Shown one piece after another: positions 5,176 to 11,874 of a stretch of 14,495 nt of DNA. Origin of the DNA: JAAZNV01 sp049297375 (GTDB lineage: Bacteria; Patescibacteriota; WWE3; UBA101185; UBA10185); NCBI GenBank assembly GCA_049297375.1, contig JBAQUF010000041.1, forward strand, positions 1 through 14,495, read 5' to 3'. The position numbers and the translations under genes are program-made. The notes below the pieces were generated by a model. That model was not told the origin of the DNA. It did no database searches and saw nothing but the letters and a program-made list of their open reading frames with translations. Numbering within the stretch: position 1 is the stretch's first letter; each line of letters starts with the position of its first letter.

Positions 5176-6150
5176 ATGCAGTCTTTAACAAGTGCATCTA
5201 TTAAACAAGGAACAAGAGTATTTGTGAGATGTGATATTGATGTACCGATGGAAAAGGGTGTTATTGGAGAAACATATAGATTAGACAATCTTCTTGAAAC
5301 ATTAAAATACGTCATAGAAAAAGGTGAAATCCCTTTAATTGCTGGCCACATTGGTAAACCAGAAGGCATATTTAAAGAAGAATTAAGCACTAAACACCTA
5401 ATTCCATATTTTGATGAAAAACTTGGAAAAGGAACATATAAAATATTAGAAAACTTAAGATTTGATCCAAGAGAAGAACAAAATGATGACAACTTTGCAA
5501 AAGAATTAGCTTCAAAAGCAGAAATATATATAAACGAAAGCTTCGCAACATCACACAGAGAACATACATCTATTGTCGGTATAACAAGGTATTTACCTTC
5601 TTATGCTGGATTTAGACTTCAGAAAGAAATTGAAACATTAAATAAAATAGTTACTAATCCAGAAAAACCACTAATCATAATAATAGGGGGCGTAAAACTT
5701 GAAAGTAAACTTCCTGTGATAGAAAAATTTATTCAGAGGGCTGATTATATTCTTTTAAATTCAATTTTATCTGCAAATTGGAGTAAAGAAATACCTCAGA
5801 ATCTTATTTTATCCGACAACAACAGCATTGAGCCTAAAGACATAAATACAGAAACTATAGAAAAATACAAACAAATACTTAATAATGCTAAAACAATACT
5901 TTGGGCGGGACCATTAGGAATGTATGAAAAGGAAGAATACATTACAGGTACAAGAGAAATAGCTAATAAAATAGTTGAATTAACTCAAGAAAAAGGAACC
6001 TTTTCTGTAATTGGAGGAGGAGATACCATTGCTGCAGTAAATAAACTAGGAATACTTGATAAGTTTAGTTTTGTATCTACAGGTGGAGGTGCTATGCTTC
6101 AATACTTAGCTGAAGGTACTCTACCCGGGATAAAAGCCTTAGAGTTATAA
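5176..6150 (+). CDS. pgk: Phosphoglycerate kinase, short divergent form
   Basis: Transfers phosphate from 1,3-bisphosphoglycerate to ADP. At 324 aa it is 65-90 residues shorter than usual. Basic-patch residues that bind phosphoglycerate are mostly kept: R35, H58, R95 (ENLRF) and H127-R128. The HxGRP arginine is Lys (HIGKP, K61). C-terminal nucleotide-domain motifs are GGVK at 171-174, WAGPLG at 243-248 (usual WNGPMG), VIGGGDTIAAV at 278-288 and STGGGA at 301-306. The usual GGGMA segment after the LL strand is replaced by NSILSANW, and the following region is shortened. The first gene of a seven-gene plus-strand run; a ferredoxin-like gene follows after 35 nt. The divergence is family-consistent in CPR rather than decay, because the frame is intact and the end motifs are strong. 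Confidence 0.93.
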   Translation: MQSLTSASIKQGTRVFVRCDIDVPMEKGVIGETYRLDNLLETLKYVIEKGEIPLIAGHIGKPEGIFKEELSTKHLIPYFDEKLGKGTYKILENLRFDPREEQNDDNFAKELASKAEIYINESFATSHREHTSIVGITRYLPSYAGFRLQKEIETLNKIVTNPEKPLIIIIGGVKLESKLPVIEKFIQRADYILLNSILSANWSKEIPQNLILSDNNSIEPKDINTETIEKYKQILNNAKTILWAGPLGMYEKEEYITGTREIANKIVELTQEKGTFSVIGGGDTIAAVNKLGILDKFSFVSTGGGAMLQYLAEGTLPGIKALEL

Positions 6151-6185
6151 GGTTTAGAAATACTCTAAAACAGTAAGAAAAAAAC

Positions 6186-6461
6186 ATGGCTAAAATATTA
6201 AAACCAACACAAGAAGATAAATGCAATGGTTGTGAATTATGCCTTTTAGAGGCTCAGAGACAACTTAAAAAGGTAGGTCTTGAAGAGTCCTTAATTAGGA
6301 TATTTAGAAAGAAAAATGATGAAAACCAAGAGATAGAAATGCAAGTAGAAATAGATCCAAGAATAAGTATGCTCCATGTAGAAAAAATATCAAAAATATG
6401 CCCTAAGAACGTATTTGAAGTAACAGATGATGAGAATACTGAAGGGAAAAAAGAAGAATGA
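6186..6461 (+). CDS. Ferredoxin-like iron-sulfur protein, single predicted [4Fe-4S] site
   Basis: Predicted small electron carrier or iron-sulfur subunit, 91 aa. C13-x2-C16-x2-C19 in DKCNGCELC is the classic start of a ferredoxin cluster site, and C72 followed by Pro (KICPKNVFEV) gives the fourth ligand and the usual CP. The 52-residue gap between C19 and C72 is filled by a basic helix and a strand-rich segment (EMQVEIDPRI), so the normal second cluster is missing. The C-terminus is acidic. It overlaps the next gene by 4 nt (ATGA), so the two are translationally coupled and probably work together. No SD is visible, so reinitiation from PGK or a separate weak signal is possible. Confidence 0.75.
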   Translation: MAKILKPTQEDKCNGCELCLLEAQRQLKKVGLEESLIRIFRKKNDENQEIEMQVEIDPRISMLHVEKISKICPKNVFEVTDDENTEGKKEE

Positions 6462-7303
6462 TAGATCTACTGGCTAAAAAGGTATTAACAATAGACTTAA
6501 ATAAAAAAGAGGCCGAGGTGAGAAGCTTTGCTGACTTAAATAAGTACCTAGGAGGAGTCGGGCTTGGATTAAAACTACTTGAAATATATTCAGATAGAAA
6601 TCCTATTGTTCTTTCAATAGGACCGTTAAATGGATTTTTTCCCTTTGCATCAAAAACAGCAGTAGTTTTAAACGACGATGGTGTAATAGAAGATATTTAC
6701 ATAGGTGGAAGTTTATCTTTAAGAATGAGGTTTGCAGGAATAGATGCTATAGCAATATTTGGAAGGTCAGATCAACCAGTAGTACTGGATATATGCAACA
6801 CAACTGTAGATTTTCTTGGAGAGGAAACAGATGTACGTACACTAGGACTTCCAGGAAAAAGAAGTGTAATTTCTTTCGAAAACAAGAAAATACTTCTAGA
6901 TGGTTACTTCACTACCCCAGAAAGCTTCCTTGAAAAGATATTTACTGAAAAGAATATGAAAGGAATGGTTATTACAGGAACAGAAATTGATAAACCTTTA
7001 AATTTTGAAGAATATGAGAAGCTATATAATGAAATCCTATCAAAAAAAGGTGATCTAAGAGTAGACATGGGAACATATCCATCATGCTCAAACTGTCCAA
7101 TGGGATGCGGTAAATCAAAGGTTGGAGAAATTGGAGGAAATGTACTAATTAACAGCCTTGTTGCTTGTCAATTTGCAGATAAAATATATACAGATATTGG
7201 AATAGTTTTCTCATGCTTAAATTCACTAGGGTATAGTTATACGCACGAAGATATAGAAAACCTACCAAAACTGATAGAAGAAACAATTAGGAAAATATCC
7301 TAA
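6458..7303 (+). CDS. Half-length aldehyde:ferredoxin oxidoreductase (AOR) family protein
   Basis: Homologous to the N-terminal part of tungsten/molybdopterin AOR-family enzymes. Residues 1-125 match the AOR N-terminal domain: VLTIDLNKKE at the start, then GGVGLGLKLL (32-41), SIGPLNGFFPFASKTAVVL (53-71), IGGSLSLRMRFAGIDAIAIF (82-101). C210-x2-C213-P-x2-C217 (PSCSNCPMGC) matches the CX2CX3C [4Fe-4S] ligand motif of AOR. The protein ends at residue 281, soon after a segment resembling the AOR helix that follows the cluster motif, so about 300 residues are missing, including the fourth cluster ligand and part of the pterin site. Only 53 nt separate its stop from TIM, so the rest is not a frameshifted neighbour. 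C237, C253 or the coupled ferredoxin-like protein might complete the cluster. Catalysis is doubtful; a structural or electron-transfer role is possible. Confidence 0.8.
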   Translation: MIDLLAKKVLTIDLNKKEAEVRSFADLNKYLGGVGLGLKLLEIYSDRNPIVLSIGPLNGFFPFASKTAVVLNDDGVIEDIYIGGSLSLRMRFAGIDAIAIFGRSDQPVVLDICNTTVDFLGEETDVRTLGLPGKRSVISFENKKILLDGYFTTPESFLEKIFTEKNMKGMVITGTEIDKPLNFEEYEKLYNEILSKKGDLRVDMGTYPSCSNCPMGCGKSKVGEIGGNVLINSLVACQFADKIYTDIGIVFSCLNSLGYSYTHEDIENLPKLIEETIRKIS

Positions 7304-7356
7304 TTTCTAAATATTAAGTGGTAAACACTAAGTAGTTACTAGAACTAAAAATAAAG

Positions 7357-8022
7357 ATGAGTAAAAAATATATAATTGCAAACTGGAAAGAAAATATGGG
7401 ATTTGCAGATACCGTATCTTGGGTTGATAGCTTTTCTGGTTTTATTAAGTTCTTATCTCCAGAAAATGAGGTGGTACTTGCTCCATCTTTTCCCTTTCTT
7501 TCAATAATCTACGAGCTTTCAAAGATAAGTACTGTCAAGGTATCTGCACAAGATGTATCTCTAAAAGAAAAAGGTGCCAATACAGGGGAAACTGGGGCAT
7601 TTCAAATTAAAGATTTTTGTAAATATGCAATTATTGGACACAGTGAGAGAAAAGAAGGTACAGATACGATAACAGCAAAGAGAGATATGTGTTTAAAAGA
7701 AGGAATAATTCCTATTATTTGCTTTACTAACCCAGAAGACCTGTCAAAACTCTACAAAGAAGAGGTGATAATTGCATGGGAAGATCCCAAAAATATATCA
7801 AAAGACGGTGCTTATAATGCAGAAGATCCAAATAAAATAGCCAGCATTGCTAAAGAAATTAGAAAAATAATTTCAAGCAGTACTCCACTAATATATGGAG
7901 GTTCTGTAAATGAGAATAATATTGCAGATATTGCTAAAATACCTGAATTAGATGGAGTTTTAGTTGGAAATGCAAGTCTTGATCCTAAAACTTTTGCAGA
8001 TATAATAAGGGCTTACAATTGA
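7357..8022 (+). CDS. tpiA: Triosephosphate isomerase, short divergent form
   Basis: Interconverts dihydroxyacetone phosphate and glyceraldehyde-3-phosphate. The substrate residues N9 and K11 lie in IIANWK, H95 is in IIGHSERK (92-99), and GANTGETGAFQIKD corresponds to the dimer-interface loop. The catalytic base is E142 in IIAWEDPKN. The phosphate-binding YGGSV is at 180-184 and GVLVGNASL at 200-208. At 221 aa it is about 30 residues shorter than typical bacterial TIM, near archaeal size. The flexible loop 6, normally AYEPVWAIGTG, reads AWEDPKNISKDG, so the hinge and tip are altered while the glutamate is kept. There is no SD. It lies 53 nt after the mini-AOR gene and 27 nt before LCP. Confidence 0.94.
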   Translation: MSKKYIIANWKENMGFADTVSWVDSFSGFIKFLSPENEVVLAPSFPFLSIIYELSKISTVKVSAQDVSLKEKGANTGETGAFQIKDFCKYAIIGHSERKEGTDTITAKRDMCLKEGIIPIICFTNPEDLSKLYKEEVIIAWEDPKNISKDGAYNAEDPNKIASIAKEIRKIISSSTPLIYGGSVNENNIADIAKIPELDGVLVGNASLDPKTFADIIRAYN

Positions 8023-8049
8023 TATAAAGATATTTGCCACGTACTTAAT

Positions 8050-9159
8050 ATGAAATATACAGATATATCTAAACAAAGGAATATTTTGAATAAAGAGCCA
8101 AACAATAAAGGCATAATAAAATTTATTCTCCTTCTGACTGTTCTAGGTGTAATAGCTGCCTCTTTATATATTTTTAAAGACAGAATAAAACAAACATTTA
8201 ACCCAATAACTATAGTCTCCAACGTTGCAGCTGCAAATCTTAAAGAAACTGATGGAAGAATTAATGTACTGGTACTTGGGTCAGATAAAAGAGATATGGG
8301 AGCGGAGCAAGGAAGATCTACACTGACAGATACCATTCTTGTGGCATCAATAGGAACAACAGATAATGATGTTGTTCTCATTTCTCTACCAAGAGACCTG
8401 TGGGTTAGTGATTATCAAACGAAAGTGAATGCAGTTTATGCCTATAAGGGTATTGATGGCTTAAAGGAACAAATTGAAAAGGTAATGGGAATACCAATGC
8501 ATTACCACATACTTGTAACATTTAATTTGTTTGAACAAGCAATTGATGTTTTAGAGGGAATTGAAGTAAATGTAGAAAATACTTTTGTAGATAAGTATTA
8601 CCCAATAGAAGGAAAGGAAAACGATACATGCGGAAAGACACAAGAAGAAATAGACAAACTTGGGGATAAAATAAGTGAGTATGACTTCCCTTGTAGATTT
8701 GAAAGAGTTGAATTTGGGGCTGGAATACAAAAAATGGATGGGAAAACGGCCTTAAAGTATGCCAGGTCAAGACACGGTGACAACGATGAAAACACAGATT
8801 TTGCAAGAGCAAAAAGACAACAAAAGGTTATTGCTGCAATAAAAGATAAAGCTTTTTCCCTTCAAACCGTACTTAGTCCAACAAAGATAAAGGGTTTATA
8901 TGATGCCTATGCTCAAAATGTAGATACAAATATAGATTTTCAAACATTAGAAAACTTCTATTTGTTATCTCAGAAGCTTGATTTCAGCAAGATTATCTCT
9001 GTGGTACTAGATGATAGAAGTGATGCTAATAGCGGTGGGCTTTTATATCACCCGGTGGATTCCACACTTTACGGTGGAGCTTATGTTTTAATACCTCAAA
9101 CTGGAGACTTTTCTCAAATACACGCATACGTTCAAAAATATCTTTTTGGTGATAAGTAA
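8050..9159 (+). CDS. LytR-CpsA-Psr (LCP) family cell-wall glycopolymer ligase
   Basis: Membrane phosphotransferase that attaches polyprenyl-linked glycopolymers to peptidoglycan. An N-terminal cytoplasmic tail is followed by a membrane helix at 23-42. The LCP domain begins with INVLVLGSDKRD (71-82) and continues with TLTDTILVASI, SLPRDLWV (112-119; R115, D116), KVNAVYAY, and the ligand-pocket run MDGKTALKYARSRHGDNDEN then DFARAKRQQKVI (229-261; R239, R241, R253, Q257). An insertion at about 183-222 carries C194 and C215, well placed for a disulfide. Length 369 aa, no C-terminal LytR_C domain. No SD or near-start -10, so it is probably read from the PGK transcript. Confidence 0.92.
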   Translation: MKYTDISKQRNILNKEPNNKGIIKFILLLTVLGVIAASLYIFKDRIKQTFNPITIVSNVAAANLKETDGRINVLVLGSDKRDMGAEQGRSTLTDTILVASIGTTDNDVVLISLPRDLWVSDYQTKVNAVYAYKGIDGLKEQIEKVMGIPMHYHILVTFNLFEQAIDVLEGIEVNVENTFVDKYYPIEGKENDTCGKTQEEIDKLGDKISEYDFPCRFERVEFGAGIQKMDGKTALKYARSRHGDNDENTDFARAKRQQKVIAAIKDKAFSLQTVLSPTKIKGLYDAYAQNVDTNIDFQTLENFYLLSQKLDFSKIISVVLDDRSDANSGGLLYHPVDSTLYGGAYVLIPQTGDFSQIHAYVQKYLFGDK

Positions 9160-9182
9160 CTATCCAATTTCAAGTTATAAGA

Positions 9183-9188
9183 TAAAAT
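9183..9188 (+). promoter_or_regulatory. -10-like hexamer six bases before the holA-like start
   Basis: TAAAAT at 9183-9188, six bases (aaagat), then ATG at 9195. The spacer is identical to that before the acidic-linker gene. The TG of an extended -10 is absent, and the AT-rich context makes chance matches common. Confidence 0.3.
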
Positions 9189-9194
9189 AAAGAT

Positions 9195-9896
9195 ATGATT
9201 TATATAGTTCATGGAGATGACCTTTCCAAATCAAGAGTTCTTATTCAAAACCAGCAAAAAAAGTTGGGTATTGAATCTAGAATAGATCTAAGTATCACAG
9301 AAACAACACCTGAAGAAATATATGAAAAGAGTCATTCAAATGATCTTTTTGGTAATCCCCCATTTATAGTTTTGGATGTAACCTCAGCCGGAAGAATAAA
9401 TATGGATAAATTTATTGAAAAACTAGAAAAGATACCAGTATCTACTACAATCGTGATTTTATCTGGAAAGTCTTTACCACAAACGAATGTTTTTATTAAG
9501 AATTCCCTGAGGTTAAAGGCTAAAACAAACTTAAATGATACTATCCCTACGAGCAATACATTTAAACTAGTGGATGCTGTTTTCTATAAACAAAGAGAAA
9601 ATGCTTACAATGAACTTTCAAAACTAATATCAGATCAAGTATCTCCATATGAAATGTTTTCTCTCTTCTTTTATGGACTAAGATCTGTTGCTTCTGCTAA
9701 GTTTGGCACTCCCTCATTTAATAAACTACATGATTTTGTTAAGAGAAAATCTTTATCTCAAGCTAATCTTTACTCAACAAAACAATTAATTAAAATATTT
9801 GAAGATTTTAGAAAGATAGATATGAAATCAAAACTCAGTGAAATAGATGAAGAATTAATGATTCCAATGGCTATAGAAACAGTGTTAAACTCTTAA
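9195..9896 (+). CDS. holA: Probable DNA polymerase III delta subunit (clamp loader), short form
   Basis: The delta subunit opens the beta sliding clamp during replication. The N-terminus, MIYIVHGDD, resembles the start of the HolA first domain (strand then G-x-D/E), and residues 45-90 alternate strands and helices as in that domain. The C-terminal half, FKLVDAVFYKQRENAYNELS then VSPYEMFSLFFYGLRSV and a final helical segment ending DEELMIPMAIETVL, matches the helical collar region in style and order. At 233 aa it is about 100 residues shorter than typical HolA, lacking most of the middle domain. The family call is from overall pattern rather than a signature motif. The stop is 2 nt before the sortase start. 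Confidence 0.6.
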   Translation: MIYIVHGDDLSKSRVLIQNQQKKLGIESRIDLSITETTPEEIYEKSHSNDLFGNPPFIVLDVTSAGRINMDKFIEKLEKIPVSTTIVILSGKSLPQTNVFIKNSLRLKAKTNLNDTIPTSNTFKLVDAVFYKQRENAYNELSKLISDQVSPYEMFSLFFYGLRSVASAKFGTPSFNKLHDFVKRKSLSQANLYSTKQLIKIFEDFRKIDMKSKLSEIDEELMIPMAIETVLNS

Positions 9897-9898
9897 CA

Positions 9899-10612
9899 AT
9901 GTCCAAAAAAGTATACATAAAAGACGAGTCATTTGATCCAATATACAAATCAGTAAATCTACCATTTCTTTTTAAGACTAGAATATTATCAGGAACACTT
10001 ATGGCTTTAGGATTTGTTGTTCTTGGAACTCAGGTTATCATCCCGCTTGTATCATTTAAAACTCAAGACAGGGTGTCAAAACCTATGGAATCTACAGTTC
10101 TTGGTGTAGCTACAGGATTTAAAGATTTTAGTTTTCCCGAAATAAAAGAGAATAAAAATATACAAGTAAATGAAGAGAATATTCCTGAATTCTTTTTCTT
10201 ATCTATTCCTAAACTTAAAATAGATAATGCAAAGGTTAAAACAGATTTTACTGGATCAAGTCCAGAGGAGTTTTTAGGACACTATAAAGGATCTAGTCTC
10301 CCTGGAGGGAAAGGTAATTCTTTTATATATGGTCATTCTGTTCTTCCATGGTTTTATAATCCAAAGAACTATAAAACAATATTTTCTACTCTTGGAGATT
10401 TAGAAACTGGAGATATATTTACAATTAGCTACAATAATAAAAACTTAAAATATAAGGTAGAAGATAAGGAAGTACTTTATCCAGATAAGATAAATCCACT
10501 TGAGGAATGGAAACCAAAATACTTGAATGAATCGACAGTTAGTTTAATGACGTGCTGGCCAGCTGGAACAAAGACTAAAAGATTAATAGTTAAAGCTACT
10601 TTAGTAGAGTAA
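9899..10612 (+). CDS. Sortase (class D/E-like transpeptidase)
   Basis: Membrane cysteine transpeptidase that cleaves sorting signals and joins surface proteins to an acceptor. Residues 29-51 are a membrane anchor, followed by a linker of about 45 residues and the beta-barrel domain from about 97 (FFFLSIPKLKIDNAKV). The catalytic triad is H146 in FIYGHSVLPWF, C219 in SLMTCWPAGTKTKR and R228 in the same segment. TCxPxGT around the cysteine is the form usual in class D and E enzymes. It begins 2 nt after the holA-like gene, so the two are coupled. Its likely substrate, a protein with a VPQTG sorting signal, is encoded convergently 65 nt downstream. Confidence 0.92.
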   Translation: MSKKVYIKDESFDPIYKSVNLPFLFKTRILSGTLMALGFVVLGTQVIIPLVSFKTQDRVSKPMESTVLGVATGFKDFSFPEIKENKNIQVNEENIPEFFFLSIPKLKIDNAKVKTDFTGSSPEEFLGHYKGSSLPGGKGNSFIYGHSVLPWFYNPKNYKTIFSTLGDLETGDIFTISYNNKNLKYKVEDKEVLYPDKINPLEEWKPKYLNESTVSLMTCWPAGTKTKRLIVKATLVE

Positions 10613-10620
10613 GTCCAAAC

Positions 10621-10652
10621 AAAGAGCTGAAAACCAAACCTCAGCTTTTTTC
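10621..10652 (+). terminator. Intrinsic terminator of the PGK-to-sortase run
   Basis: AGCTGA (10625-10630) pairs with TCAGCT (10641-10646) around a 10-nt loop and is followed by a T-run. A-rich bases before the stem can pair with the T-run, extending it. It begins 8 nt after the sortase stop and lies between convergent operons. Confidence 0.8.
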
Positions 10653-10677
10653 ATTCTAACTTTTAATTTTAAAACGA

Positions 10678-11145
10678 CTACTTTTCAATATCCTTCAAAG
10701 CACCCTTTTCAAACGACGATAAAGCTAATTTTCTAGGATTATTATAAATAAAGACAAGAGCTGATAAAAACATTACTAATGCAACAAATAACCCCACCGT
10801 AACGCTAAACGTACCTGTTTGGGGTACAGTTGCACTTTGAGTAGTTTGCTGAGTTTCTGTTGTTGTAGCAACAGTTGAACCTGCTAGTACTTCTTTTGGT
10901 TGGACTCCTGGATCCTTACTAGCAATCTCATTAAATACAGACTTTTGCTCAATTGAAACTCCTTTTACTTCTTCCTTAACAACTGTCCTATCACTTAGTG
11001 AGATATCAAAAGAGTCTTGGGAAGAATTAATGGTCATTGCGTAATAAACAACACTAAAAATGATAAGGGATACAGACAAAGTTAAAACAAATGTTTTAAA
11101 ACTTTTTCCGGCACTTTCTTTTACGCTAAAACTACTATTTTCCAT
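10678..11145 (-). CDS. Surface protein with VPQTG sorting signal, candidate sortase substrate
   Basis: 155 aa, no recognised domain. Residues 18-37 are an N-terminal membrane segment or uncleaved signal. Residues 40-88 are polar, and residues 89-106 are a Thr/Ser/Gln-rich stalk (TVATTTETQQTTQSAT). VPQTG at 107-111 is a variant LPXTG motif. It is followed by a hydrophobic segment (about 114-134) and a basic stretch, NNPRK. That order (motif, hydrophobic helix, positive charges) defines a cell-wall sorting signal. The cytoplasmic tail after the helix, about 21 residues, is longer than usual. The gene overlaps the small membrane protein by 11 nt and is the last of the PilN/PilO-like operon. A sortase is encoded opposite. 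Alternatively, it is a two-pass membrane protein in which VPQTG is incidental. Confidence 0.8.
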   Translation of the reverse strand: MENSSFSVKESAGKSFKTFVLTLSVSLIIFSVVYYAMTINSSQDSFDISLSDRTVVKEEVKGVSIEQKSVFNEIASKDPGVQPKEVLAGSTVATTTETQQTTQSATVPQTGTFSVTVGLFVALVMFLSALVFIYNNPRKLALSSFEKGALKDIEK

Positions 11146-11320
11146 AGGCAGGGTTTAACTTATTAATAAACTCTGTATCTATAGTAACATTAAGAGGACG
11201 GGACATGTCAAGAGTTGAAGAAGAAAGAAAAGTATTCCTATCTACCCTTTTCACACCTATCACTGTCCAAAGAAGCAAAACTGTTATTAACGCGACTAGG
11301 ACTTTAATAAAATCTTTCAT
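11135..11320 (-). CDS. Small single-pass membrane protein, 61 aa, in the PilN/PilO-like operon
   Basis: A hydrophobic segment at residues 5-22 (IKVLVALITVLLLWTVIGV) is followed by an extracytoplasmic tail of about 38 residues containing SRPLNVTIDTEFINKL. No family recognised. Its start overlaps the stop of the PilO-like gene by 4 nt and its end overlaps the VPQTG gene by 11 nt. Tight coupling indicates a real gene whose product is made alongside its neighbours. By position it might serve as an accessory of the PilN/PilO complex, but there is no sequence support for a PilP identity. Confidence 0.7.
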   Translation of the reverse strand: MKDFIKVLVALITVLLLWTVIGVKRVDRNTFLSSSTLDMSRPLNVTIDTEFINKLNPAYGK

Positions 11321-11874
11321 TGTTTTTCCATAATAAATGTTCTAACTAACATACTTAAAGTAGCGTATTCTCCACTTTTTGATATTCTAAGATCTTGTAT
11401 TTCAGTAACTCTGTTTAAAGACTCCAGAATACTAATTAACCTTACAGGATCACCACTTCCAACTATGACAACTGCTAAATCCACACCACTAGTTCCTTCC
11501 TTAACAGGAGTTATTCTATCTAGTGCAAATTCTGCTTCTCCAGTTGCAAATACAAAATCAACAATATAGTCCTGGATATTAAATTCTGTAGGAAGATAGT
11601 TTTCAAGAAAGAAAATGTTATTCGTTACAACACTTAGCTCATTCTCCACTTTTTTTAACTCAGCTAGTTTGTTAGAAAGCATTATATTATTTTTATTTAA
11701 ATCTACAACTAATTTAACATTTGAAATTAAGGTCTTAGATGAAGGAATGATTCCAAATACACCAACTAATACAAATGTTAAAACTGCAAGTATCATATAC
11801 ATCTTGTAAGCCAAGTCATCGTTAGACAAAACTCTTTTCAAATTGCTAATAAGTAAATTAAACCTTTCTCTCAT
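11317..11874 (-). CDS. PilO-like inner-membrane protein of a type IV pilus-type machine
   Basis: PilO pairs with PilN to form the inner-membrane alignment platform linking the cytoplasmic motor to the pseudopilus. The fold is right: a short cytoplasmic N-terminus, a membrane helix at 25-43, a coiled-coil stretch at about 48-92 (LNKNNIMLSNKLAELKKVEN), an LP turn at 94-95, then an alpha/beta ferredoxin-like domain at 100-183 (VDLAVVIVGSGDPVRLISIL...). At 185 aa it is close to the usual 200. It overlaps the PilN-like gene by 4 nt and the small membrane gene by 4 nt. Sequence identity to reference PilO is not obvious; the call rests on topology and gene order. Confidence 0.7.
   Translation of the reverse strand: MRERFNLLISNLKRVLSNDDLAYKMYMILAVLTFVLVGVFGIIPSSKTLISNVKLVVDLNKNNIMLSNKLAELKKVENELSVVTNNIFFLENYLPTEFNIQDYIVDFVFATGEAEFALDRITPVKEGTSGVDLAVVIVGSGDPVRLISILESLNRVTEIQDLRISKSGEYATLSMLVRTFIMEKQ

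Noticed and set aside
5163..5492. 109-aa minus-strand frame opposite the PGK start
   Set aside because: Antisense of conserved PGK sequence and overlaps its promoter; no independent evidence.
6458..7356. Mini-AOR as a frameshifted pseudogene
   Set aside because: Only 53 nt lie between its stop and TIM, and the TIM gene is intact, so the missing 300 residues are not encoded in another frame here. The remaining motifs are well kept.
8522..8812. Minus-strand frames opposite the LCP gene (including 8598-8795)
   Set aside because: Antisense shadows of a strongly conserved LCP domain; their Cys/His/Phe-rich composition is typical of reverse-strand reading.
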